The translations under genes were made by a program, and so were the position numbers. A stretch of 17,210 nt of DNA from Bacteroidota bacterium (lineage in GTDB: Bacteria > Bacteroidota > Bacteroidia > Chitinophagales > Chitinophagaceae): positions 1 to 17,210 of the forward strand of contig JAEZDA010000090.1 in the NCBI GenBank assembly GCA_023433345.1, given 5' to 3'. Shown piece by piece: positions 1-6,905 of this stretch. Each line of letters begins with the position of its first letter. Positions within the stretch are counted from its first letter, which is position 1. The notes beneath the pieces were generated by a model. It saw only the letters and a program-made list of their open reading frames with translations. It did no database searches and was not told where the DNA came from.

Positions 1-2
1 AA

Positions 3-503
3 CCTGAACAGTGGAAACTTTTGGTAAAAGGAGATGTGTTATTTTCCTGCCTTGGAACAACACTTAAAAAATCAGGCAATAAGGTGGCGCAATGGAAAGT
101 TGATTATGAGTACCAGTATGAGTTCGCAAAAGCGGCAAGTGAAAATAATGTTCCCGCGTTTATATTAGTATCTGCTGATTTTGCATCGCCAAACTCCTTT
201 TTTTTCTATGCAAGAATGAAAGGTAGGCTTGAAGCCGCCGTTCAAAAGCTGAATTTTAAAAGGCTTTCAATTTTCAAACCTCCGATACTTGTTCGTAAAA
301 ATTCTGACAGGGCCGGGGAAGTAAGCAGCGTAAAGATCTTAAAGGTTTTGAACCAACTGGGAATGTTCAAAAGGCAGGCACCTTTACCGACCGAAATTTT
401 GGCAAAGGCCATGATCAATTCCTCCAAGGATGGGAAAAGCGGTTTTTATGAATTTAAAGGCCACCAGATAATTCGTTTATCCGGAGAGACCGTCCCTGAG
501 TAA
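3..503 (+). CDS. TIP30/HTATIP2-like NAD(P)-binding protein, 3' part
   Basis: This is the C-terminal part of an atypical short-chain dehydrogenase/reductase (NAD(P)H-binding, PF13460-like). The frame is open to the left edge, so the TTG at 21 is internal and the N-terminal GxxGxxG nucleotide-binding loop lies outside the window. What is seen matches the HTATIP2/TIP30 pattern: a strand with 'FSCLGTT' soon after the edge, 'VDYEYQ', a conserved 'LVSADFA' segment, a YxxxK pair (Tyr codon 207-209, Lys 219-221) and 'FKPPILV'. These correspond to the cofactor-binding Rossmann fold and the usual SDR Tyr/Lys. The substrate is unknown; bacterial homologues are usually annotated only as epimerase-like or oxidoreductase. 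It is probably cytosolic, as no export signal can be judged. It is the only + strand gene and converges on the lipoprotein gene, with 20 bp between the two stop codons. The family call is fairly secure; the function is not. Confidence 0.85.
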   Translation, partial: PEQWKLLVKGDVLFSCLGTTLKKSGNKVAQWKVDYEYQYEFAKAASENNVPAFILVSADFASPNSFFFYARMKGRLEAAVQKLNFKRLSIFKPPILVRKNSDRAGEVSSVKILKVLNQLGMFKRQAPLPTEILAKAMINSSKDGKSGFYEFKGHQIIRLSGETVPE

Positions 504-523
504 TTGAAATAACCGCGGTAGAT

Positions 524-1747
524 CTATTCTATCTTTTTCATTTCCTTCCACCTGTTATCCTGCAACACGGAAGATGGATCGAAATTAGGGTTATTGGAAA
601 GAATAAAACTGCTTCCATCGTCCCGGCTCCAGGCCTGGTTGTATCCAGAGGTAAGCTCAACTTTACCATTTGCATCGGTGTAGTGTTCAACCTCACGTAT
701 CGCCTTAATGAAATTTGAGTGGGAACGATCCTGAGATTGTTGTTTTGCCTCCCAACTGCGCATGTTCGCATCCATTCTGTCGAGGTTTTGCTGACCTTGC
801 TTTATTGCATTCTCCCCGATTTGTTTTGTGAGCGCATCCATCATTCTTATTTTGCCGAGGTGGTCGGCCTGCCTTTGCTCACGGTAGCGTTGCCAAAATG
901 CATCAACTGATTCCTTCCATGCGGGATTGGTTTTGAAACTTCCCATTATTACAGAAAAAATAGCTGCCGCATTCTCCTGCTCTCCCGCCGGATACATTAA
1001 CATGGCCCTGTTGGATGCCGCTGAACTATAGGTAACAGTCGCGCTCCCAGTATATGGATTCGGCACCATTATTTCCGTATTGTTTACACCGCAAACCACC
1101 CATGCCTCCCGGCCATCATCCCACTTTACCCGCGCATAAACAGCGCTGGGGTTAAAGTTCACCTGACCTGCTCCATAACGTCTCAGTTCAACCGCCGCTT
1201 TTTCGTTACTCTGTGAAACTATCTTTCGGCCTTCGGGGTTGTCTGCAATACTTACTACCGTTGCATTTTCAAGATCGCGGGGTATGAACACATTTTTAAA
1301 ATACTCCTGTGCATCCAAAGGCTGCCCTTCCCTGCAATACTTTTCATTAGGTGCAAACTGCCGAAGTTCGGGCGATGCGGAAACGCTCCAGAGATCATTT
1401 GGGAAAGCCTCGAATTTATATCGACCATCGGGTGAAGTCATCTGAATGGCCAGATTGTTTCCCGCGCAAGGCTGCCCCGGGCTAACCCAGATCACTTCGC
1501 CCGAAACCTTCCATCCTTTTGGCGCTAAAAATCCAAATGCTTCTACAGGTTGTTCAAATCCTGCTTTATCATAAATACGAGCGCGGGTGTACTCTATGTA
1601 ATCAACACCCTCAACGAATTTTTTGCTGCTCTCATTTTTCTTTTCAGCCGAATTGACGCTGGTTGAACCGGTCGATTCAGACTTGCTGCTGCAATTTTGT
1701 AATCCGAACAGTAATAAAATAGAAATAAAGAGACGACTGTATTTCAT
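524..1747 (-). CDS. putative lipoprotein of unknown function
   Basis: A 407-residue protein whose function I do not recognise. The N-terminus has a short basic start, a hydrophobic core and Cys19 in 'GLQNCSS', which reads as a lipoprotein signal peptide, although Asn at -1 is not the classical Gly/Ala/Ser. A Ser/Lys/Glu-rich linker follows to about residue 45, then a globular region (about 46-270) with 'GFLAPKGWKV' and several Trp/Cys, perhaps mostly beta. Residues about 275-345 are rich in Gln, Arg and Lys and look helical. The last 62 residues (346-407) form a distinct module with 'IREVEHY', 'GYNQAW', 'DDGSSFIL' and 'NFDP'. I have a memory, not verified here, of similar tails on other bacterial envelope proteins. 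The gene lies 62 bp downstream of the metalloprotease gene on the same strand, with no clear terminator between, so co-transcription is likely. The ATG start fits the signal peptide. Confidence 0.85.
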   Translation of the reverse strand: MKYSRLFISILLLFGLQNCSSKSESTGSTSVNSAEKKNESSKKFVEGVDYIEYTRARIYDKAGFEQPVEAFGFLAPKGWKVSGEVIWVSPGQPCAGNNLAIQMTSPDGRYKFEAFPNDLWSVSASPELRQFAPNEKYCREGQPLDAQEYFKNVFIPRDLENATVVSIADNPEGRKIVSQSNEKAAVELRRYGAGQVNFNPSAVYARVKWDDGREAWVVCGVNNTEIMVPNPYTGSATVTYSSAASNRAMLMYPAGEQENAAAIFSVIMGSFKTNPAWKESVDAFWQRYREQRQADHLGKIRMMDALTKQIGENAIKQGQQNLDRMDANMRSWEAKQQSQDRSHSNFIKAIREVEHYTDANGKVELTSGYNQAWSRDDGSSFILSNNPNFDPSSVLQDNRWKEMKKIE

Positions 1748-1809
1748 GTTATGAATGTTTATTGCGAAATGGATGTTTTTAACAAGCAGGTATCTTGATT
1801 ATGAGCAAT

Positions 1810-4785
1810 CTACCTGATCACCGTCACTGTGCCTTTGGATGTGATCTTTCTGCCGTTGTATTCTAAACCTTCAGCGATGAAAATAAAGGAAGAAGTTTCA
1901 ACAGGCATGCCCTTCCATTTACCATCCCAGCACTGCATCAGATCCTTTGTATAAAAAATACGCTGCCCAAACCTGTTGTACACGGCAAAGAAATCAAAGG
2001 ATTTCAACCCGATAGCTGTGCATTTCAATACATCGTTTAAGCCATCACCGTTAGGCGTAAACGCAGATGGAACATATATTGCCGGGCCTTTAAGCACTTT
2101 AATAAGAACATCATCATAAGCGGCACAGCCCGAAGGATAGATCGCCTTAACGGTATACAATTGCTCACTTTGCAATCGGGCTACAGGGCTTTGTGAAAAA
2201 GCGTTATCAAGGCCGGTTGATGGTGTCCACTCGAACCTGTCAGGAGGGGAAGTTGATGAGGATACAGCGTGCAATCTTATTGGCTGACCGGTGGCCACAA
2301 GCGTGTCGTTACCTGCAAACACTGATGGCGGAGGAACGATGGTAACATGTGTAGGCGCCGAGAGGCCTTCACAACCTGTGAGCGTATTCAAAACTTTCAC
2401 GTGATAGGTTCCGCTTTCTGCAACAATGAGTTTGTGAGTTGAGTGAGTGAGACCTTCCTCTCCGTTGAACCAACTATAATTCGCATTGTTAAATGAAGGT
2501 GCAACAATAGCTACTGTGCCTCCGTCGCATAATAAAACATTACCTGAAGGAACTAAGGTTGCATTCGGATTTGCGTGGGCGGTCACTACCGAGGCAGTGC
2601 TTACGCTCGAACAACCATTTGCACCTGTGACCTTCAAAGTGTAACTACCCGATGAATTTACAGGGAGAGTTGCATTAAACTCCTGTGGAACCGGTACTGC
2701 GTTCTTATACCAAATAAATGTTTCACCAGGCAATGAATCATGCAGCAGCGTTCCTGCCGAGCCCTCGCAAAACTCAAGAGAGGCGGGGCTGACAACTGCG
2801 CCAGGGCGTGGTTTCACAGAAACTACCACCGGCGGCGAAACTGCTGAACATGCAAGATTTGATGGAGAGAAATGTCGGACCGTATAACTGCCCGGGGTTG
2901 TGACCTGGTAAGAAACGGCAGTGGCTCCCGCTATAGGAACATTATTTCTCAACCATTCTGTAACCAGGCTTGTACTGTTAGAGTTCAACATAACAGCAGC
3001 ACCATCACAGATTTCTAAACTACCTGCAAATGTTATTGAAGGCACCGTAACCGGCTGAAAACTCACTGCAACTGCCGGAGACTGTCCATTGCACGTACCT
3101 CCTGTGGCAACCACGTAATATGATGAACTGCTCACCACAGATGAGGAGATTGTATATGTGGAATTTGTGGCGCCCGCGATAGCTCCGTTTTGATCGAACC
3201 ACTGATAAGTATAAGCTCCCGATGGCGAAACCGCCGCATTGATGGTATAACTCTCGTTCAAACATTTGGTAACCGATGTCACGGGAGGATCTACCGATAC
3301 GATGGTTGCACTACCGGAATTCAGAATTTTAAACCCTTTCACAACCTTGCATTCGGGCGTAGAACCTGTAACAGTTACATAGTAGGTACCGGGCGACAAT
3401 GACGCAGCAACACTGTCAGTTGTACCGTTACTCCAAGCGTAAGAAAAGGGGCCTGTGCCGCCGGTTATTGCAACACGTGCGCTGCCCGTTGGGTATCCGC
3501 AGGCAATGTCTTGCGTGATAACATCTACTTCTAAGGAGGAACAATCACAAATGCAGGAGGCACTTGATGCATCGATTACTTTTTGCCTGATGCGATCTCC
3601 TGGCAAGGGGCCGAAGCCGTTAGCAAAATTGATACGGCTGCTTGTGAGGTGACAATAACTCATCACCGTTCCCCCATTTACAGGCGCGGGACCTGGAGAG
3701 CATCCACCTTCGGTTGCGTAACAGTTATCTATTGCACCTCCCGGCCAGGAACAATTATGTGTATGGTTCGACCCGATGTTATGTCCCGTTTCATGAGTAA
3801 TTACGTTTACCGTGAAACTGTAATTTGGGAAAGCGGCATAGTTTGTTAGTAAACTACCACTCACGGCACACCTTCCTCCTGCACCCCAGTTGCAAAGGCC
3901 ATCCAGCGCAGCAATTCCGCCGCCTAATTGCGTAAAAGTTACATAATGTGCAAGATCTCCATTGAAACCTGACATTCCGATTCTTGACCGCATCGACTGT
4001 ATCGCAGCCTGGGTGGTGGTAAGAGAATATTCCGGCTCCGGTGAATTCCAAATTAATACCTCCCTGATCTGCACCTGAACATTTTCATTATGATACAAGG
4101 TTTGCATACAGTTAAACAAGATCGTGAGATAATTCATTATAGCTTGTTCAGAACCGAGCGTTTGCATCATCTTATAACCAGTTTCAAAATAAATGTCTAC
4201 CGGGCAGCCTACAAATGAACTGCTATGCATTTCACGATTCAACAAAACCGGTTGCGAAGAATCATCCAGGGTATAGCAAATATTTTCTGGTGCCTTAAAA
4301 TCTTCATCCGCATATATCACATAATCATTGGAAGTATGATCGTTCTGATTATTGGCCACGGCAAGGTTATAATTCTGACCCCGGTAAGAAATTATTCCGG
4401 CAGCGAAATCGCTAAAGATGCTCAGTGCAACAAGGGAGCTTTCTTCACCTTCTATACTCCCCTGCAGATGATAACCCTCTGTATAATTAAGATTGGAAAA
4501 AGAATTTGATTCTGTTAAACGGAATCCCTTTGCGAACAGGTTTGCTTTCTTAAGGCTAAGAATTACAAAAGTATTTTCAACGGGAAGTTTTATACGAACT
4601 TCTTCTTTTTGCTGATCGTATAATCGGGCGAGTACGAGTCGGTCAATTTTTAGCCGTGTTGCCCTGGTGATCTTTTCAGAGGGAGGCGCGGAATAAATAC
4701 CGTTATAACTAAAAAGGTGTTCTTGCGCTGAAACTTTTTGTGAGAAAAAGATCAATGCCACCAGCAGGTAGAAAGAATATTTCAT
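1810..4785 (-). CDS. secreted M12B (reprolysin-like) metalloprotease with type B T9SS sorting domain
   Basis: A 991-residue secreted zinc protease. Residues 1-20 are a Sec signal peptide. A propeptide-like region runs to about 185; Cys170 there is only a candidate cysteine-switch residue. The catalytic domain (about 190-415) carries the metzincin motif HETGHNIGSNH at 331-341 (zinc ligands His331, His335, His341; catalytic Glu332) and the Met-turn Met375 in 'TVMSYCH', with many Cys for disulfides. A SprB-like repeat follows (about 420-489, 'ITGGTGPFSYAWSNG...G.Y.VTVT'), then about four Ig-like modules (490-815) and a PKD-like module (about 818-898). Residues 902-991 ('SAFTPNGDGLND', 'VYNRFGQRIF', 'WDGKWKG') are a type B CTD of the CHU_C/gliding-motility family, which directs export through the type IX system. 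The protein is therefore predicted to be extracellular or surface-held and to cut unknown proteins. The MFS gene ends 99 bp upstream. All catalytic residues are present. Confidence 0.95.
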   Translation of the reverse strand: MKYSFYLLVALIFFSQKVSAQEHLFSYNGIYSAPPSEKITRATRLKIDRLVLARLYDQQKEEVRIKLPVENTFVILSLKKANLFAKGFRLTESNSFSNLNYTEGYHLQGSIEGEESSLVALSIFSDFAAGIISYRGQNYNLAVANNQNDHTSNDYVIYADEDFKAPENICYTLDDSSQPVLLNREMHSSSFVGCPVDIYFETGYKMMQTLGSEQAIMNYLTILFNCMQTLYHNENVQVQIREVLIWNSPEPEYSLTTTQAAIQSMRSRIGMSGFNGDLAHYVTFTQLGGGIAALDGLCNWGAGGRCAVSGSLLTNYAAFPNYSFTVNVITHETGHNIGSNHTHNCSWPGGAIDNCYATEGGCSPGPAPVNGGTVMSYCHLTSSRINFANGFGPLPGDRIRQKVIDASSASCICDCSSLEVDVITQDIACGYPTGSARVAITGGTGPFSYAWSNGTTDSVAASLSPGTYYVTVTGSTPECKVVKGFKILNSGSATIVSVDPPVTSVTKCLNESYTINAAVSPSGAYTYQWFDQNGAIAGATNSTYTISSSVVSSSSYYVVATGGTCNGQSPAVAVSFQPVTVPSITFAGSLEICDGAAVMLNSNSTSLVTEWLRNNVPIAGATAVSYQVTTPGSYTVRHFSPSNLACSAVSPPVVVSVKPRPGAVVSPASLEFCEGSAGTLLHDSLPGETFIWYKNAVPVPQEFNATLPVNSSGSYTLKVTGANGCSSVSTASVVTAHANPNATLVPSGNVLLCDGGTVAIVAPSFNNANYSWFNGEEGLTHSTHKLIVAESGTYHVKVLNTLTGCEGLSAPTHVTIVPPPSVFAGNDTLVATGQPIRLHAVSSSTSPPDRFEWTPSTGLDNAFSQSPVARLQSEQLYTVKAIYPSGCAAYDDVLIKVLKGPAIYVPSAFTPNGDGLNDVLKCTAIGLKSFDFFAVYNRFGQRIFYTKDLMQCWDGKWKGMPVETSSFIFIAEGLEYNGRKITSKGTVTVIR

Positions 4786-4817
4786 GAAGGGTTTTTGGCA
4801 GAAATGAATATAAGCAA

Positions 4818-4830
4818 AATAACCGTTATT
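4818..4830. repeat. short inverted repeat upstream of metalloprotease gene
   Basis: AATAAC-C-GTTATT is a perfect 6-bp inverted repeat with a one-base centre. It lies 32 bp upstream of the protease start codon. On the coding strand it overlaps TTATTTTG, one mismatch from the Bacteroidota -7 consensus TAnnTTTG, so it could be an operator over a promoter. Nothing beyond the bases supports this, and short AT-rich palindromes are common. Confidence 0.3.
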
Positions 4831-4856
4831 GCTATCCTTTCAGCCGTCTATCTCCA

Positions 4857-4887
4857 GGTGTGAGCTATTGTTTGATGGTGTGAGCTA
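4857..4887. repeat. direct repeat pair GGTGTGAGCTA
   Basis: The 11-mer GGTGTGAGCTA occurs at 4857-4867 and again at 4877-4887, giving a 20-bp period, about two turns of the helix. The second copy covers the MFS stop codon (TAG on the minus strand). The pair lies 72-102 bp upstream of the metalloprotease start, where an activator could bind. It may equally be a small tandem duplication. Confidence 0.4.
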
Positions 4888-6102
4888 AAGCTTACGCGCC
4901 GCGCCCGCCTGATTTTTGGCGGAAAAAAGGAATTGTGCAAGAACTAATGCCACAACGAGCACTGCCACGCTTATATAGCCGAGCCTGGAGTAATGTCCGA
5001 TTTTGCCACCTTCCCTCTCTACCACCACAAAGCCGGCAACAAGCGAGGCCAGCCCGGTGCCTGCCTGTTGCAGACTGCTGTTGAAATTTTGGAAACTGCC
5101 CCGAAATTTCGGATCAGCTACATTGCTAACCATCGCCTGGGAGGTGACACCTCTTCCGGTTGAAGTTGTGAACCAAATTGCAAACAACAACAAAACGATC
5201 CAGTAAGGCATCGGAAAAAGATTGGTAAGAAAGATAACCAGGGGAAGTGAAATAAATAAGCAAACCCGGAATACTTTGAGCTTCCCAACCCTGTCACTTA
5301 GTCTTCCCAACAAATTTGCAGAAAAAAATGCTGCGATGCCGCCAACAAGGTAGATAAGGGGTGTTATAGACTTGCTGTATCCAAGGTTAAATTCCAGGTA
5401 AGGATTTATAAAAGGCACAACCAGGAAGTGACCAAACATGATAAAGCCTGTGAATAGCAGGGCAAGCACCTGTCTTTTCTCTGAAAGAACTTTTTTCAAT
5501 CCATCAGTTTTCAAAGATATTTTCTGACCCGGTTGGAGATGGCTGTTGATGCTCGGCAGATACTTTACGAGGAAAGGAATGAGGAAGAAACCAAGGCCCG
5601 CTATCAATATAAAAGGTGCATGCCATGATACAAGGTTGGAAAGATATAAGGCCAATGGGATCCCTGCAACCGAAGCCACGGCAAAGGCAGACATCACAGC
5701 GCCCATTGCGCGACCGCGCCTTTCATAAGTGAACAGATCGCTTATGATGGAAATTACCTGAGCCCCGATCAATCCTCCAAAAATTCCGGCGACAAGGCGT
5801 GCAATAAGCAGCACATGAAAGGTTGGAGCAAAACCGCAGGCCATAGTGGCAAGCAGAAAGCCTGTGAATGCAACAAGCAGGGACTTTTTCCTGTCCAGGC
5901 TGTCGATAAAAAATGCAGCCATAAAGCCGGACACACTCGCCGATATAGTATATGCAGCCACAAGAAAGGAAAATTGCTGTGGGCTTATTTTGAAATAAGG
6001 CATCAGGTAATTTCCCAACGGCATCATGATCATGAAATCAAGAATGTGCGTGAAATTTAGGGTTGCCAGCAGGAATATGATTATGCGTTCTTTTTTTGTC
6101 AT
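4885..6102 (-). CDS. MFS transporter (DHA1-like)
   Basis: A 405-residue inner-membrane transporter of the major facilitator superfamily with about 12 hydrophobic segments, the usual length for this superfamily. Motif A lies in the loop between TM2 and TM3 (Asp67-Ser-Leu-Asp70-Arg71-Lys-Lys73), with a second-half copy at 266-274 ('GRLSDRVGK'). 'ARLVAGIFGG' at 101-110 contains the motif B arginine region of TM4, and 'AVASVAGIPLA' in TM5 resembles the Gly/Pro-containing motif C of proton-driven drug exporters (antiporters). A longer cytosolic loop (about 183-210) joins the two halves. It probably exports a small molecule such as a drug, sugar or metabolite in exchange for protons; the substrate cannot be read from sequence. 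A near-leaderless promoter lies just before the ATG. It ends 99 bp before the protease gene; no functional link between the two is evident. Confidence 0.93.
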   Translation of the reverse strand: MTKKERIIIFLLATLNFTHILDFMIMMPLGNYLMPYFKISPQQFSFLVAAYTISASVSGFMAAFFIDSLDRKKSLLVAFTGFLLATMACGFAPTFHVLLIARLVAGIFGGLIGAQVISIISDLFTYERRGRAMGAVMSAFAVASVAGIPLALYLSNLVSWHAPFILIAGLGFFLIPFLVKYLPSINSHLQPGQKISLKTDGLKKVLSEKRQVLALLFTGFIMFGHFLVVPFINPYLEFNLGYSKSITPLIYLVGGIAAFFSANLLGRLSDRVGKLKVFRVCLFISLPLVIFLTNLFPMPYWIVLLLFAIWFTTSTGRGVTSQAMVSNVADPKFRGSFQNFNSSLQQAGTGLASLVAGFVVVEREGGKIGHYSRLGYISVAVLVVALVLAQFLFSAKNQAGAARKL

Positions 6103-6109
6103 GGGAGCG

Positions 6110-6117
6110 CAAAGGTA
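6110..6117 (-). promoter_or_regulatory. Bacteroidota -7 promoter element for MFS gene
   Basis: On the minus strand the bases read TACCTTTG, an exact match to the TAnnTTTG -7 element of Bacteroidota sigma-ABfr promoters, and end only 7 bases before the MFS start codon. A TTTG lies 14 bases upstream (6132-6135), which is closer than the usual 19 or so for the -33 element. If used, transcription would begin at or very near the ATG, giving an essentially leaderless mRNA. Confidence 0.55.
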
Positions 6118-6188
6118 GACTTTGACAGCACCAAATCATTATAACAAAAAATTAAAAAATGTAATTCGATGGTTTTACATTAAGCCAG

Positions 6189-6214
6189 TTTGGATGAATT
6201 TTTTACGACCTTTG
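6189..6214 (+). promoter_or_regulatory. candidate + strand promoter facing into a gene-free spacer
   Basis: TTTG (6189-6192), 14 bases, then GACCTTTG (6207-6214), one mismatch from TAnnTTTG. The layout and the 9-base core ACCTTTGCG are the same as in the MFS promoter about 100 bp away on the other strand. No + strand gene follows: the first ATG downstream meets a stop after three codons. The TTTG spacing is shorter than the consensus, so this is tentative. Confidence 0.25.
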
Positions 6215-6292
6215 CGGGCTGTTCGTTCCCGTCAGTGCCAAATGCCCTGGTAAATAGGTAAAATCCCTTTGTAACCTGGAAACGTTTTGGAT

Positions 6293-6327
6293 CTTAAATA
6301 AATAAACCCCACCGGTAACGGCGGGGC
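6293..6327 (-). terminator. intrinsic terminator of the three-gene surface operon
   Basis: On the minus strand CCCCGCCG-TTAC-CGGTGGGG forms an 8-bp stem (one G-U pair, seven strong pairs) with a four-base loop, followed by TTTATTTATTT. It lies 38 bases past the stop of the small lipoprotein gene and so closes the unit that begins at 9759. In the + direction the stem has an A-C mismatch and no T tract, so it is directional. Confidence 0.8.
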
Positions 6328-6364
6328 CTACCCGAGAATCCAAAAACATTCTGTCAAAATTTGC

Positions 6365-6895
6365 TTATTGACTGCTCAGCCAAAAATCCCACGATCCTGC
6401 ACTTTGGGCGCGGAGTTTCAAACCCCGGCCACTTTCTGCATGCGGCAGCCCGGTTACATAAAAGCCGGGAAACTTCAGGCTCTCTATATAAAATTTCCCA
6501 TCGGGACCGTTGTGAATTTTAAACCTGTTGAAATCTGAGATCACGCTGGGATCAGCTTTCACTCTGGAAGTGATAAAATGCTGCTCTACCATTAAACCGG
6601 GATGAAAGGCTGAATCAATCGACCAAAACCGGTTTGCGTCATTTTTAATCACCACACCTTCGCCTGAAGAGGGCAGAGCAATTGTCCATTTGTCCTCAGC
6701 ATCGGTAAGTGGAAAATTCGACATATAGGGAGAGGTCATAGTAATGTTGGAAGGTTCAACCCAAACGCTGTCTCCATCAATGTTAGTAGTGATCAGGTAG
6801 CCAACCTTTGGCCATACCTCTCCTTCGCTTGCAGAATCCTTCTTGCATGAAATAAATAAAACTGTGGCAAATGCTAAAGCAAATAGCGTTCTCAT
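6365..6895 (-). CDS. small lipoprotein, beta-trefoil-like
   Basis: A 176-residue predicted lipoprotein. The signal is short and hydrophobic with a lipobox ending 'LFISC' and Cys17, followed by KKDS, a form common among Bacteroidota outer-membrane lipoproteins. The mature part has repeated short aromatic strands ('RFWSID', 'RFKIHNGPDGKFYIES', 'FYVTG', 'WDFWL') that look like a ricin- or fascin-type beta-trefoil. That fold is inferred by eye, without a domain match. Such folds often bind carbohydrate or protein, but no binding residues can be assigned. The gene starts 10 bp after the stop of the type A T9SS gene and is followed by a clear terminator, so it is the last gene of that operon. No function is known to me. 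Confidence 0.85.
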   Translation of the reverse strand: MRTLFALAFATVLFISCKKDSASEGEVWPKVGYLITTNIDGDSVWVEPSNITMTSPYMSNFPLTDAEDKWTIALPSSGEGVVIKNDANRFWSIDSAFHPGLMVEQHFITSRVKADPSVISDFNRFKIHNGPDGKFYIESLKFPGFYVTGLPHAESGRGLKLRAQSAGSWDFWLSSQ

Positions 6896-6905
6896 GGGAA
6901 ATTTT

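Noticed and set aside
21..23. TTG at 21 as the true start of the first gene
   Set aside because: The frame is open to the window edge and codes for matching residues upstream, and the nucleotide-binding loop of the family is missing, so the gene begins outside the window.
6236..6290. tRNA or riboswitch in the 6.1-6.3 kb spacer
   Set aside because: No cloverleaf with acceptor and T-arm, and no riboswitch core that I recognise; only short possible hairpins.
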